Counted from the stretch's first letter, positions 19,101-26,818 are shown. The stretch is DNA of 64,000 nucleotides from UBA2108 sp963925495 (GCA_963925495.1 CAWUST010000016.1:16408-80407); one strand, 5' to 3'. Notes: generated by a model not told the origin, from the letters alone. Numbers and translations: made by a program.

Positions 19101-21979
19101 GCAGTAACCACTGTAATAGATCCATCATTTCCATTTTTACAACTAACAGCTGTAACAACACTAGACCCAAAGGTCATTGCTACGGGATCTGTTAATTGAA
19201 CTGAAACAGTATCAAAACATCCTTTCGTGTCTGTTACAGTAACTGTATATTTAATTCCTCCCTTCAGGTTTATTGCAATACTATCTGAAGATGTTAAAAC
19301 TCCTATAGGCCATTTAAAAGTGAACCCAGGAGTTCCTCCTCTTACCTGAACTGAAACAGATCCATTGGTATCTGCATTGCAGTCAAGATTTTTAATCGTT
19401 GTAGACGCCAAAACCAGCCCTAATAGAGGCTCTGTTATAGTTACAGTGGCTGTGTCTTTACAACCTGCAAGATTAGTTGCCACTACATTATACGTTCCGG
19501 CTGTTAAAGTTTTCGCGGAATCCGCAGTTTGAACTGGACTTGTATTCCAAGAATATGAGAGACCTGGCTCGCAATATTGGAATTTAATATTCGGCCTAGT
19601 TTTTACAATAAAGGTCGCTGTATCCGAAACACAAGCATTACTTGTATCTGATGTAAAATAGGCAACAGAGTTAAAACTTGTGGTTGAATGCTTCATTTGA
19701 GCGTTGAAAGTTGCGGATCTACTAAAACAAACGGTAACGACCACATTAGAATTTCCATCCCATTCAAACTCTTGTGTAAAAGTAACCTTTGGTGATCCTG
19801 AAGTCAAATCTGCTACAGAAAAAGTATGAGTATTTGCAGAGTAAACCTGAAAACCGCTATTAACAAAACCACTATCTAAATTCGTGGAATCTGTACACCC
19901 TATGCTTAAGGCATATTCTTTAAAAACAGTTTGAAAAGTACTTTGATAATCAAAGTTTATGGCACTTATTCTGCCTTTACTAAATCCCGCTGTTTTTAAT
20001 TCAGAGGCAAGATAAAGGTATTGTTGTTTCGCACCGGTTGATGTTCCAAAAGGTGTTGGAAATCCAGTAAAACTATTGAATGCAATACCCGTTCCAATAG
20101 TTGCTGCCGATGTAGTAGCACATTTTGTGGCTAATGTTCCATAAACTCCACATTCTATTGTTTTAGCTGAGGATTTTGCAGAACCATCGCTTCCACCTTT
20201 ACAACTCACCATGACAGAGTCAATCATATCCACTTGTACTACAGGAGGTTGACTAATAAAGAATGAGTAAACCGTATCACAATTTCTATCATCGGATATG
20301 GTGACCAGATGTGTTCCAGCGCATAGATTTTTTGGGTTTGTAGTAGTATCGGCACTACCAGACCATTTATAACCATAGCCGTTTACGCCAGGCGTGCTAG
20401 TATTACCACCTGTAACCGATGTTATTTTAATTTCACCTGTACAACCACCATCACATCCAATGTTAATAGGGCTTGCCGCTGCAATAGAAACGGGAAGAGT
20501 TTGAGCCAAGTTAAAACCTGTAGATTTAATTGAGTCGAAATCGAAGGAATCGATAACCCAAACAGTATATGAAATATTTGCAGGAATATTAATGAGGTTT
20601 TTTGTATTGGCAGATATTCGAACTCCCGAACTATCCCATTTGTAATTGAACGGACCAATGCCACCCACATGGTTTGCAGTTAGATTTCCATCATTAGATT
20701 TAAAACAAGTTTCTTTCACACCAGAGATGGATACGTTTGCAAGTTTTTCGGCCAGTTTAATCGTAGTGGTCATTGAAGCAGATCCGCTTACGGGACAGTT
20801 ATTATCTTTTGCGAAAAAAGAAACGTTATAAGAAGCAAGAGACGTTATCGGAATAGTCCAGCACACCTTTCTACTTGCTGCGTTAACTCCAATAGTAGAT
20901 TGAGTCACGGTTCCTGGTAAAATTGTTGATGCGTTAGAAGTAATCGTTACTGTATCGCCAGAATTAGCATCCGAAAAAGGAACTTCCCAGCAAACCATTT
21001 TTCCAATTTTACTTTGGACTGTTGTTGAGTCCACTTTTCCGCCACCGGTTATGTTAGTTACCCCACCAGAGACGATTACAGGTACACTGTTCCCTGAGCA
21101 CGCATCAAAATAAATTTGAAAATCCCTGTATATCGTGGAATGTGCAGTTGTCGTTCCTTTTTTATACTCATCAATGGCAACCACCACCACGTAAGTACCT
21201 GTGACATTGGGAGCTGTAAATGTTAAATCACCCGTTTTTGCATTTATTGAATTCTTATTAACGCCGGCAATAGGTTTCTCACCATCGAAACCAAATCGAT
21301 ACTGCACTGATGTAGGCGCTCCACCAGTACCTAGTTTACGTGCGTCTGTAAGATAAAAGTCAAGACTATCTCCATCAGGATCAGAAGCCCCGAAGCTCAA
21401 ACTTACATTTTGTCCAATACATGCGTAAGGCATTGGGTCAGAGCTAAATACAGCAGAACTATTGTTGTTTACTATAGACGTGTCCATGAAAGATTCTATC
21501 CAAAAAGCTTGCCCATTGCTGATATTTCCAATTCCGTTATCTCGATTTCTTTGGTTATAAGCTATATAGTATCCCTTAGCACACGAAGCAGAGGAGGGGA
21601 TTGTAATCGTACTTTTCCATGTATATTTATTAATTCCTCGAGTAGTACCACCGTTACAGGTGGTTTTTGCCGAAGGACAAATTACGGAAGCTTCTGAATA
21701 GCCGACAAAAGGCAAACTGAATCGTTGACCGCCCGGAACATTATTATAATTCTGACTACCGCAAGCATTGATTAATCTCACCGTCTTTGAAGTTGTATCC
21801 CACAACGCACTAAAATTTCCACTACAATCTCTATAAATCTCCATAGTGATTTCATACTTCCCAGGTGAGACGTATTTGTAATTAAGCTGCCCTCCAGCCA
21901 AATGCGTTGAAACACCTGATAGTGGCACAAAAAACATCGTGATTAAAAGCGTGATTATATAATAAGATATTGAGCGCAT
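10193..21979 (-). CDS. Giant SprB-like gliding adhesin with about 39 SprB-type repeats
   Basis: The 3928-residue protein has a signal peptide (about 1-24) and a globular N-terminal region (about 25-420) starting THLAGGQLNYKYV...YRDCSG and containing DPDGDSLDFYL. From about 423 to 3680 come SprB-type repeats of roughly 65-80 residues each (C-x-G-x-x-DG...GGTPxYTYxW...AGxYxVTVTDxxGC...EP), about 39 by eye. One repeat is split by a nested module near residues 605-803. Two Ig-like domains follow, and the final 85 residues are a type B T9SS sorting domain (FSPNGDGVNDKWE...IFNRWGQLLYES...GTYYYIIDL). By analogy with SprB it is secreted by T9SS and carried along the surface by the gliding motor. SprB of F. 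johnsoniae is larger, about 6500 residues. A near-consensus promoter lies 90 bases upstream. Confidence 0.9.
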   Translation of the reverse strand: MRSISYYIITLLITMFFVPLSGVSTHLAGGQLNYKYVSPGKYEITMEIYRDCSGNFSALWDTTSKTVRLINACGSQNYNNVPGGQRFSLPFVGYSEASVICPSAKTTCNGGTTRGINKYTWKSTITIPSSASCAKGYYIAYNQRNRDNGIGNISNGQAFWIESFMDTSIVNNNSSAVFSSDPMPYACIGQNVSLSFGASDPDGDSLDFYLTDARKLGTGGAPTSVQYRFGFDGEKPIAGVNKNSINAKTGDLTFTAPNVTGTYVVVVAIDEYKKGTTTAHSTIYRDFQIYFDACSGNSVPVIVSGGVTNITGGGKVDSTTVQSKIGKMVCWEVPFSDANSGDTVTITSNASTILPGTVTQSTIGVNAASRKVCWTIPITSLASYNVSFFAKDNNCPVSGSASMTTTIKLAEKLANVSISGVKETCFKSNDGNLTANHVGGIGPFNYKWDSSGVRISANTKNLINIPANISYTVWVIDSFDFDSIKSTGFNLAQTLPVSIAAASPINIGCDGGCTGEIKITSVTGGNTSTPGVNGYGYKWSGSADTTTNPKNLCAGTHLVTISDDRNCDTVYSFFISQPPVVQVDMIDSVMVSCKGGSDGSAKSSAKTIECGVYGTLATKCATTSAATIGTGIAFNSFTGFPTPFGTSTGAKQQYLYLASELKTAGFSKGRISAINFDYQSTFQTVFKEYALSIGCTDSTNLDSGFVNSGFQVYSANTHTFSVADLTSGSPKVTFTQEFEWDGNSNVVVTVCFSRSATFNAQMKHSTTSFNSVAYFTSDTSNACVSDTATFIVKTRPNIKFQYCEPGLSYSWNTSPVQTADSAKTLTAGTYNVVATNLAGCKDTATVTITEPLLGLVLASTTIKNLDCNADTNGSVSVQVRGGTPGFTFKWPIGVLTSSDSIAINLKGGIKYTVTVTDTKGCFDTVSVQLTDPVAMTFGSSVVTAVSCKNGNDGSITVVTAGGTPPYLKYTWTGTSSISAIANSLIAGSYKVIVEDSKGCEKDTTFIISEPLTGVGGTLTVTKTVTCKGGNDGEASVVPTGGTPNYTYLWSQGTPGTPPSSVTGLSAPSVSVTISDSKGCKDTLTQTVGEPATGVGGTLTVTKIVSCKGGNDGEASVVATGGTPNYTYVWSQGTPGTPPTSVTGLSAPSVSVTITDRRGCKDTLTQTVGEPLTGVGGTLTVTKAVSCKGGSDGEANVVASGGTAGYTYIWSQGTPGTPPSSVNGLSAPSVSVTISDSKGCKDTLTQTVSEPAFGMTSSMVILDSIKCKGGNDGRVSVTPSGGTSPYTYNWSAGSGTSTDSISGVLSVGKVIVTITATGGCTTKDSLTLTEPATIISGIFVSKVNPTCTGSGNDGSIKISVSGGVGSYTYAWTASGTSPGGSTDSTRINMTAGSFSVLVTDAKGCTKTFSDTLVSPGSMSVSFTVITEPTCYGDTNGTVTATPVGGTGTLTYLWTVNRGKIGSSDSIWINADTGSVKVEITDSLGCKASAVVNLTQPDSILINVNILNNVLCAGDSSGQVRAIVSGGTGGYTYNWNGIGIAVTGADSMRQNIWAGTFNLDITDSKGCKNTKSYKVSQPASAITGTTFATSVLCFNSTNGVGRIVASGGTTPYTYNWSSGTGTSTDSVSNGIPAGPFTVTVIDKGGCTKLFTDTILAPDTLKGSFTVINNPGCGSGGTLGSVTLTPTGGTPGFTYNWIGGGINGSSDSIRINIPPGMIKVVITDKNGCPSDTISRNLSAPGNMSPTFSNIKDPLCIGDSSGSVTVTPNGGISPYVFTWNMGTLGSSDSIRNNLPGGVQIEAYIRDSSGCLDTAKITLNNPNAVQISFTDSTLPVCSGDTNGTIRVTAIGGLKPYTYLWSNGDKDSLANNVKGNTKYIVTVNDRNGCIAKDSLTISDPTPMTASFTDSTSLTCNAGINGSLTLTPTGGNPLYSYSWTASSSSTVSTGSSDSIATGLSGNVLYSVTVTDGKGCKASASKSLVEPQAITFLAFGGAAVCGTNNGRGRIFFIRGGTPTYTYAWDSAGTVIGTGLTINGLWPGLYTVTVTDSKGCSASRNVNIGNRGAPIILLDSITDVFCDGVCNGAINVRIISNDPPLTYNWSNSDTTEDVKNLCAGLYSITVTDTNSCIRVRNFTVDIIDTLEVTMSTTPMACNSTGCTGVATATPITSTGTSPFRYKWSTSANDTLTTVSNLCAGNYKVTVTDAKGCTVKDSAIILNPSNMVITSTQDSVTCNSGTDGAARVTGITGGASPFKYVWSTSVNDTFSIKSGLGAGIYFVTVSESGGCSKVDTVVVLEPTGMSSSFVSTDANCGQSDAKTTITVSGGKLPYGYTWPVGGIKTSNTDSGYSAGAQNVLVTDGKGCSQTFPFPINNINGPVITFDSIKHETCVGNCDGGIFVSATGGTPSYTYNWLPGSSSSQDLVSACPGSYDLRVTDSKNCITIYSDTIEASTLVVPNVFVINHASAKGACDGIAKVTPSGGKPIYSFRWSSGSISDTANSLCAGKHYVTVTDSNGCKGIDSIIITEPLNLVLDSVQMKEATCQKVPCDGRMKIFVSGGSGTYTYLWDNGDITDETINRCAGVLSVTVSDGSIVDTFRIPLSETKSSVIGTGLGQSISCNGGNDGKVFAFVISGQPITTWLWSPSGGTADTASNLSAGVYTISATNNFGCDSYDTITLIDPTPLLTTSDTISPNCGAADGKIIALVSGGTGPYSIQWLDASMNALVPPQTGDTAKNVSSGIYNYRVTDKNNCTSTLQVTLSDKNAPIIKLDSTRAVTCFGICDGGIFITATGGTGTLSYLWSPGSKSTTDLDSACAGVYSVKITDSLGCSSILQDTVGAASALTINVTKLSDVSTSSACDGAASVIVSGGTPVYKFTWTSGGTASVANNLCKGMNKVTVTDSKGCSGVDSVLILEPNVLILTKVDTTQPACGLCDGKIKIAVSGGTAPYTYKWDNGDSADSTLNRCAGVIRVTVSDRGSLSQVFNIGLNSSNAPNITMVVMDASCNGVCDGSATATASAGAFPYSYTWPSLGASGPSITSKCAGVYLVEVRDSKGCIATDSANIKEPTKILANVNVTMSDCGVSNGMATVSAVGGITPYKYKWSSGSTTTTPVLTGIGAGAYFVTVEDTSLCSVVLPFAIVNPNGPTILIDRVVDEVCNNSCDGGIFITASGTSGPYSYKWNPGGIISEDLNNQCAGIYTVEVTDSNKCISVATDTIKGPPAPQQTIILVNNASAFGKCDGKAYITIPGGSTGYNFQWTSSEVGDTTKALCAGINYVTITNAQGCQFIDSILITQPQKLIITGKKMVNPNCNVCDGKVSVTVAGGTSPYSYKWDNGDVADSTTKRCAGIAFLTVTDSKNYSEVFKIGLSNSTAPSLSSTKKNATCANSCNGEITVKGTGTVSPYTYNWPTLGIRKDTVFGLCADTYFVEVKDKVGCVAVQSFDITAPDAIQFNFTKVLPQCGINTGMIVSTINGGTPKSNGYDYSWLDELQFAIVPAQRGDRLINVDAGLYHLAVTDSLGCIDTAAVTINNIGGVSIKLDSLRNASCSGLCDGEISITASSSLVTYRWMPSTDTTSSVNGLCAGSHTIEVTDTFKCKSLNTFTIKAPSALKIVARSVTDATCSNTNDGKIITLINDPGKITYQWNGVDSFASNLANALNILPGTYSVVATNELGCTDSMTTKVGVRVDYGVTASGDSAYCGSQLVPLYANVTSSGFYVTTWYDGNGVNMGQRDSISLTPPKGTTKYVVEVRQEVCVQYDTVTIVIDDVYLLSAGKNRTIVKGQRTTLGGKPTAPTGRNVVWTPNISLDNANTMNPVATPEETITYIASSGIEGGCLVKDTVEVIVDDKIKINDAFSPNGDGVNDKWEIGILQDYPNAKVQIFNRWGQLLYESQPYDAWDGTYKGKDMPLGTYYYIIDLNDGGSTQTLSGAITIIR
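11360..15757 (-). repeat. Higher-order repeat: blocks of five SprB repeats, period about 1.15 kb
   Basis: Within the SprB-like gene the repeats recur in a fixed order of five types. Type 1 is preceded by a linker like IxLDS and reads C-x-G-x-CDGGIF; it occurs near 15757, 14830, 13668, 12523 and 11360. Type 2 begins ASAxGxCDG, type 3 carries YKWDNGD or YLWDNGD, and type 5 begins with C-G and ends with a short NNxNG-like linker. Spacing between type 1 copies is about 1145-1163 bases (five repeats), except the first, 927 bases, which equals four repeats. Positions are read by eye and approximate to within about 15 bases. Confidence 0.75.
18241..18960 (-). repeat. Three tandem 240-bp near-identical repeat units
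   Basis: Units starting at 18241, 18481 and 18721 are spaced exactly 240 bases and are far more alike in DNA than other repeats of this gene. Each encodes one 80-residue SprB-type repeat containing YxWSQGTPGTPP and GLSAPSVSVTI. This looks like a recent tandem amplification. Confidence 0.85.
19566..20165 (-). other. Nested ~200-residue module inside an SprB repeat
   Basis: A SprB repeat starts normally (VSCKGGSDGSAKSS) and ends normally (LSYSWNTSP...GTYNVVATNLAGCKDT) but is interrupted by about 200 residues. The insert carries QQYLYLASELKTAGFSKG, EFEWDGNSNVVVTVCF and RPNIKFQYC. The same module, recognisable by YLYxAxEL, WDGxSNLxVEVCW and RPxIxFxxC, occurs in three other giant proteins of this window. 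Confidence 0.75.
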
Positions 21980-22067
21980 ATAATTCAGTTATAGTTTTTA
22001 TTAACTCTAGTTAAGACGTAGTTTATATTCATAAGGTTTGGGCGTGCTTCACCCAACTATAATCTGG

Positions 22068-22097
22068 TAAAAGTACAATTCTTACAGAAACGGCAAA
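22068..22097 (-). promoter_or_regulatory. Predicted promoter of the SprB-like/SprF-like operon
   Basis: On the minus strand TTTG (22094-22097) is followed after 18 bases by TACTTTTA (22068-22075), close to the Bacteroidota consensus TTTG-N19-TAnnTTTG. It would give a leader of about 85 bases containing a short hairpin (TTGGG/CCCAA, 22038-22056). Confidence 0.5.
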
Positions 22098-22242
22098 AAA
22101 AAGTTAAATCCTCTATTTGCACTTTAAAAATAGATTGTGTGTAAATCCAACACGCATCTGTACTTAGCAATTAATTAAGCACTTACATTTGAAAATTTCG
22201 CATAACTTTAACAAAATAAAAACACTCTTTTAAGCAAAGAAA

Positions 22243-23496
22243 ATGAAGGTTTACAAATTCGGAGGGGCATCTGTAAAAGACTCAGAGTCAATAAAAAACG
22301 TTTGCGCCATTATAGAGGGGGGGGAATCTCTAGTAATTGTTATTTCAGCAATGGGCAAAACCACCAATAAATTGGAACAAGTTGTTGATGATTATCTTAA
22401 CGAAAATGATTACAAGACTTCACTGCAAAACGTATTGGATTATCATAAAAACATATTGGAAGATCTTTTCCTTGATAGAGAGGCCGATATTTGGGAAACT
22501 TTTGAAAAAATATCCAACTACGGTAAGCTTTATTTAAAGAATAAACCCGAGAAAAACTACGACAAAACTTACGACCAAATTGTGCCTATAGGTGAACTAC
22601 TTTCCTCTAAAATTTTAAGTGCATACCTCTTGCAAATAGGAGTAAAAAATACGTGGATAGATATCCGAAAAACTTTTATTACAGACGAATATTTTAGAAA
22701 GGCAAATTTAGATTGGGTGAAAAGCGAACAAAATGCCAAAGAACATTTTAAAGAAGATGAAACTTCTATTACCCAGGGTTTTATAGGCGGAACTGACAAC
22801 AACTTAATGACGACTTTAGGAAGGGAAGGCTCAGATTATACAGCTGCCGCATTATCCAATATGCTCGACGCTCAAGAATTGGTAGTTTGGAAAGACGTTC
22901 CTGGAATTTTAAATGCTGATCCAAGATATTTTAATGAGCCAAAAAAAATGGATCATATTTCATACAAAGAAGCTATTGAATTGTCCTTTTATGGAGCGAC
23001 AATAATCCACCCTAAGACGATAAAACCAATTCAAAACAAAGGCATCCCCTTGTATGTGAAATCATTTTTAAACCCATTAAATGAAGGGACTTTGGTTGAT
23101 GGAAATACTATCGACGATTCACTTCTTCCTATTTTTATTTACAAGCCAAATCAAGTATTAATTTCTTTGTCAAGAAAAGATTTTGACTTTATTGAAGAAA
23201 AGCACTTGAGTGAAGTTTTTGACATTCTTCATAAAAATAAGTTAGGAGTAAATATTATGCAAAATTCTGCAATCAATTTTTCCCTATGTCTAGATTATGA
23301 AAAAGAAAGACTCGGAAAAGTAATACCAAAATTTCAAGAAAACTACAAAGTGCTATATAACACTAACCTAGAGCTTCTTACCATTAGGCATTACGATGAA
23401 AAAAGTTTGGAAGAAATGGCAAAAAACCACGAAGTTTTGCTAGAACAGAAAACAAGAAGTACAGTGAAAGTGTTAATGAGGGGTTTGGGGGAATAG
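22243..23496 (+). CDS. lysC: Aspartate kinase
   Basis: Aspartate kinase phosphorylates aspartate at the head of Lys, Thr and Met synthesis. The protein starts MKVYKFGGASV (KFGGTSV in most homologues) and has the amino-acid kinase motif TTLGREGSDYTAAALSN followed by VWKDVPGILNADPR. A C-terminal regulatory ACT-like region runs from about residue 300 (VLISLSRKDFDF...LGVNIMQNSA). At 417 residues it is a short monofunctional enzyme; no homoserine dehydrogenase domain is fused. It lies divergent from the SprB-like gene across 263 bases. A TACATTTG box is found at 22184-22191 without a matching -33 element. Confidence 0.9.
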   Translation: MKVYKFGGASVKDSESIKNVCAIIEGGESLVIVISAMGKTTNKLEQVVDDYLNENDYKTSLQNVLDYHKNILEDLFLDREADIWETFEKISNYGKLYLKNKPEKNYDKTYDQIVPIGELLSSKILSAYLLQIGVKNTWIDIRKTFITDEYFRKANLDWVKSEQNAKEHFKEDETSITQGFIGGTDNNLMTTLGREGSDYTAAALSNMLDAQELVVWKDVPGILNADPRYFNEPKKMDHISYKEAIELSFYGATIIHPKTIKPIQNKGIPLYVKSFLNPLNEGTLVDGNTIDDSLLPIFIYKPNQVLISLSRKDFDFIEEKHLSEVFDILHKNKLGVNIMQNSAINFSLCLDYEKERLGKVIPKFQENYKVLYNTNLELLTIRHYDEKSLEEMAKNHEVLLEQKTRSTVKVLMRGLGE

Positions 23497-23576
23497 AGGC
23501 TTTTAATTTTTAAAATATTAATTTACATAAGCTAAAGAATACTTTTGGCAACGAATAAAATTGAACTCACATTAAT

Positions 23577-24449
23577 ATGAAAGTAACAGGATTTTCATTT
23601 ATAAAAAATGCAATCGTTTTTGAATATCCCATCGTGGAAGCAATAAAATCAATTTTGCCAATTTGTGATGAGTTTGTTGTTGCAGTTGGTAAATCCGACG
23701 ACGAAACTAGGCAACTTATTACGAGCATAGACCCTGAAAAAATTAAAATAATAGACACTGTTTGGGATGAAAGTCTAAGGAAAGGAGGCGAAGTTTTGGC
23801 TAAAGAAACCGACAAAGCCTTTGCTGCTATTTCAAAAGATTCGGATTGGGCATTTTATATCCAGGGTGATGAAGTTGTGCATGAAAAATATTTGAAAAAC
23901 ATTCGTGAATCTATGCTTAAATATAAGGACCATGACAAAATAGATGGCTTGCTATTTAACTACCTTCATTTTTATGCCTCGTACGATTATGTTGGAGCCT
24001 CATTTGATTGGTACGACCACGAAATAAGAATAATAAAAAACGATAAATCCATTTTCTCTTTTAAAGATGCACAAGGTTTTAGAAAAGAAGAAGGGAAAAA
24101 ACTGAGAGTAGCAAAAATTGATGCATTTATTTACCACTACGGCTGGGTAAGAGAACCTACTGCTATGCAACGAAAGCAAGAAAGTTTCCATAAAATGTGG
24201 CATGGAGATGAGTGGATTGAAAAAAACTTAGGGACAAATGAAGAGTTCAATTACGAGCACAATTTAAAAGAATTAAAGCGTTTCGAAGGAACTCACCCTT
24301 CAGTGATGCAGAAACGAATTGATGAGAAAAACTGGAAGTTTGACATAGACATTTCCCGAAATTATAAGACGAAAAAAGACAAACTGAAAGGGATAATGAA
24401 AAACAAGTTTGGCATGGGTTTCTATAAAAATTATACTATTGAAAAATAA
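23577..24449 (+). CDS. Family 2-like glycosyltransferase
   Basis: The 290-residue protein begins MKVTGFSFIKNAIVFEYPIVEAI and continues DEFVVAVGKSDDET, the nucleotide-sugar-binding start of GT-A glycosyltransferases. WAFYIQGDEVVHEKY (about residue 95) takes the place of the usual LDADE metal motif. YHYGWVREP around residue 185 is typical of this Bacteroidota subgroup. There is no membrane segment, so it is probably cytosolic or peripheral. The acceptor is unknown and no other polysaccharide genes surround it. It converges with the C1B peptidase gene with 6 bases between the stops. Confidence 0.75.
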   Translation: MKVTGFSFIKNAIVFEYPIVEAIKSILPICDEFVVAVGKSDDETRQLITSIDPEKIKIIDTVWDESLRKGGEVLAKETDKAFAAISKDSDWAFYIQGDEVVHEKYLKNIRESMLKYKDHDKIDGLLFNYLHFYASYDYVGASFDWYDHEIRIIKNDKSIFSFKDAQGFRKEEGKKLRVAKIDAFIYHYGWVREPTAMQRKQESFHKMWHGDEWIEKNLGTNEEFNYEHNLKELKRFEGTHPSVMQKRIDEKNWKFDIDISRNYKTKKDKLKGIMKNKFGMGFYKNYTIEK

Positions 24450-24455
24450 CCAATC

Positions 24456-25592
24456 TTAAAATTTCAACTTTTTAGCCAATGTTTTTCCAACGCAATCTTT
24501 GTGTAACATAATGGCAATGGTATTTGCTGCAAAATATGCTTCGGAAACATAAATGTAACCTTCAGCATCGTTTCGATCTGCTCCCCAAGAATTTTTCACC
24601 TTAAAATATAACTTGCCGTTTTGGTCGGTGCAAGTTCCAACAATGTGCATTAAGTGGTCATCTGAGGTTACATAATTATCATATAGTTCTTGACGTTCAT
24701 CTGCAGTAAGCATTTTTTCTTCGCTTGGCGCACTAAATATTTCTTTCTTTCTCTCTTTGCTCATCACACTCCATTCAACAGCAGGATAGATGGCTATACC
24801 ATTTTTAAAAGAAAAGCCTTTATCACTTACATCAGCATCCCAACCAACAGTAAAGCCAGTTTCTAGAGCCTTTTTTGTTACACTTAAGAAATCGGTCAAA
24901 GGCAAGTTGTAATAACTCGAATATGTCCAGTTATCAGGAATAAGTAAAACTGATTTTTCAAAATAAGGAAGGTGAGTAAATGATGTGATTTCTATGTATT
25001 TATTCCAATCAATTCCAGATTCTTTTGCCGTTTCTTTTGCTATTTCTCCCTCTGAAGGTATTTCTCCCAAATAGGCATCAAGCATTTTACTATATGCAGT
25101 TTTCCAATAAGGTGATAATTTACGGTTTGGGTTCTTCACTACAACATCAATCATAGCTTTTGCCATGGCATCCATTTCATTATGGTGTGGTTTTCCATTA
25201 GCAATTGGTTGTCCATTATACGCCTCTTGCGAAAGCATTCCATATTTTTTAGCAACTTCAACAATATCATGCAATTGTCCACCAGGACCAAACTGAGCCT
25301 TGCCGTGCATTCTCACATATCGCTCAGCTTTCATTTCATAGGCCATTCTCACCACAAACATTTCTGAAAAATTGATAGATTTCAAACCCATTCGAATCAT
25401 TTCGGATTCAAAAAATGAAACACCTCCAAAACTCCAGCATGTACCCGATTTATTTTGATTTTTAACTTCTGTAGCTTCAAGCCCTTTCATATTACTAAAA
25501 ATGAAACCTCCATCTTTTTTATTTCTGATTGTATCTTGACCAAAAAGTGAAAGAGAAGCTAACACTAAAGATATTGCAATTATTTTTTTCAT
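24456..25592 (-). CDS. Secreted C1B cysteine peptidase (bleomycin hydrolase/PepC-like)
   Basis: After a signal peptide (about residues 1-19) the papain-like triad is visible: Cys52 in KSGTCWSFG, His in DHLMHIVGT and Asn in FKVKNSWG. The spacing and the MKAERYVRMHGKAQFGPGGQ segment are those of the C1B (aminopeptidase C/bleomycin hydrolase) family, here 378 residues instead of about 440. Most PepC enzymes are cytosolic; the signal peptide makes this one an exported version, as is common in Bacteroidota. It begins 1 base after the stop of the FtsX permease gene and is the last gene of the rbfA-permease-peptidase operon. Confidence 0.85.
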   Translation of the reverse strand: MKKIIAISLVLASLSLFGQDTIRNKKDGGFIFSNMKGLEATEVKNQNKSGTCWSFGGVSFFESEMIRMGLKSINFSEMFVVRMAYEMKAERYVRMHGKAQFGPGGQLHDIVEVAKKYGMLSQEAYNGQPIANGKPHHNEMDAMAKAMIDVVVKNPNRKLSPYWKTAYSKMLDAYLGEIPSEGEIAKETAKESGIDWNKYIEITSFTHLPYFEKSVLLIPDNWTYSSYYNLPLTDFLSVTKKALETGFTVGWDADVSDKGFSFKNGIAIYPAVEWSVMSKERKKEIFSAPSEEKMLTADERQELYDNYVTSDDHLMHIVGTCTDQNGKLYFKVKNSWGADRNDAEGYIYVSEAYFAANTIAIMLHKDCVGKTLAKKLKF

Positions 25593-25593
25593 A

Positions 25594-26808
25594 CTAAACT
25601 TTGATTAAATATTTATTTACAACGAACCGAGCAGGAAAAAAGGCTGCTAAAAAACCTATGAATATTACTATTCCTCCAACAGCACAAAAATCTAAAAATT
25701 CCAATTCAATGGGATAATATTCTGCAATAGTACCTTCTTGAAGCTTAAGTAGACCAACGTGCTTTTGAAGAAGACCCAAAATTAGCCCTAATAACATACC
25801 CATGCCTCCCCCAATCGCACTAATAAGCATGCCTTCTGCCAAAAATATTTTTTTTATTAATCTCTTATTTGCCCCCATTGCCTGTAAAACAAACAAGTCT
25901 TGCTTTTTGTCTATAATAAGTACAGTAAGTGAGCCTATTAAATTAAATGCGGCTATTAGTAAAATAAAGGAGAGGATGAGAAATGTTACCCATTTTTCTG
26001 TTTGGTTAGTTTGATACAACACTTCATTGAGCTCATATTTAGTTTTTACAACATACTTTTCTCCTAATATTATTTGAAGTTGCTTCTGAACTTCCGTATC
26101 CGTTTCACCTGTTCTAATACCAATTTCAACACTGGTAACCTTGCCGATTTGTTGCAAAATAGTTTCAGTAAAACTGTATGGGGCAATGGCATATTTAAAG
26201 TCAAACTCCGGATTAACTGCAAAAATGCCTGAAGGATATATTAATTCAACCATAAATGATTCCTGCATATTTGTTGGTTTTGCATTTCGTTTTGCAGCAT
26301 AAACTTTAATTGGTTCGAAAATATGGGATAGAAAAACATTAAGTTGATCCGCAACACCGTATCCCAAAATGCAAAAGTTATTATTCCCTTCTTTTAATTT
26401 TAATTGACCATCAAACAAATTACTATCCAGTTTGGTCAATTTTAAATATTCTTCATCAACTCCCTTTATTGTCACAAAATATTGGGCATCTCTGTATTTC
26501 ATTAACACCGTTTCTTCCAATGACTTTGAGACGAATTCTACAGATTCTACTGATCGTATTCTATTGGCAGGAAAATCTTCCCAATTAAAAGTTTTCCCAG
26601 TGGTGGCTTCTATTCTAATATCTGGATCAAAAGATGTATAAAGTCCTTCTACTAGTTTTTCAATTCCATTAAAAGCAGAAAGAACAACTACCATGGCCAT
26701 TGCTCCTACTCCGATTCCAAACATGGAGATACTGGAAATAAGATTAATTATATTGTGTGATTTTCTAGAGAAAAAATATCTCTTGGCTATGTACCAGCTT
26801 ACGTTCAA
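25594..26808 (-). CDS. FtsX-like ABC permease (LolC/E-type)
   Basis: The 404-residue protein has one N-terminal membrane segment (SISMFGIGVGAMAMVVVLSAF), a periplasmic region of about 200 residues, and three C-terminal segments (about 270-395) in the FtsX arrangement, including LTVLIIDKKQDLFVLQAMGA. This matches LolC/LolE-type permeases that pass lipoproteins from the inner membrane to the carrier LolA. No ATPase partner is adjacent. The gene follows rbfA after 10 bases, a linkage I recall as common in Bacteroidota. Confidence 0.8.
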   Translation of the reverse strand: MNVSWYIAKRYFFSRKSHNIINLISSISMFGIGVGAMAMVVVLSAFNGIEKLVEGLYTSFDPDIRIEATTGKTFNWEDFPANRIRSVESVEFVSKSLEETVLMKYRDAQYFVTIKGVDEEYLKLTKLDSNLFDGQLKLKEGNNNFCILGYGVADQLNVFLSHIFEPIKVYAAKRNAKPTNMQESFMVELIYPSGIFAVNPEFDFKYAIAPYSFTETILQQIGKVTSVEIGIRTGETDTEVQKQLQIILGEKYVVKTKYELNEVLYQTNQTEKWVTFLILSFILLIAAFNLIGSLTVLIIDKKQDLFVLQAMGANKRLIKKIFLAEGMLISAIGGGMGMLLGLILGLLQKHVGLLKLQEGTIAEYYPIELEFLDFCAVGGIVIFIGFLAAFFPARFVVNKYLIKV

Positions 26809-26818
26809 AAGGTTTAGT

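Noticed and set aside
10193..21979. Very long open frame with many repeats as an assembly artefact
   Set aside because: Most repeats are well diverged, the frame is unbroken over 11.8 kb, and the ends carry a signal peptide and a sorting domain.
22184..22191. TACATTTG as a full promoter for aspartate kinase
   Set aside because: Only the -7 box is present. No TTTG occurs at 18-20 bases upstream, so it is mentioned with the gene but not called as a promoter.
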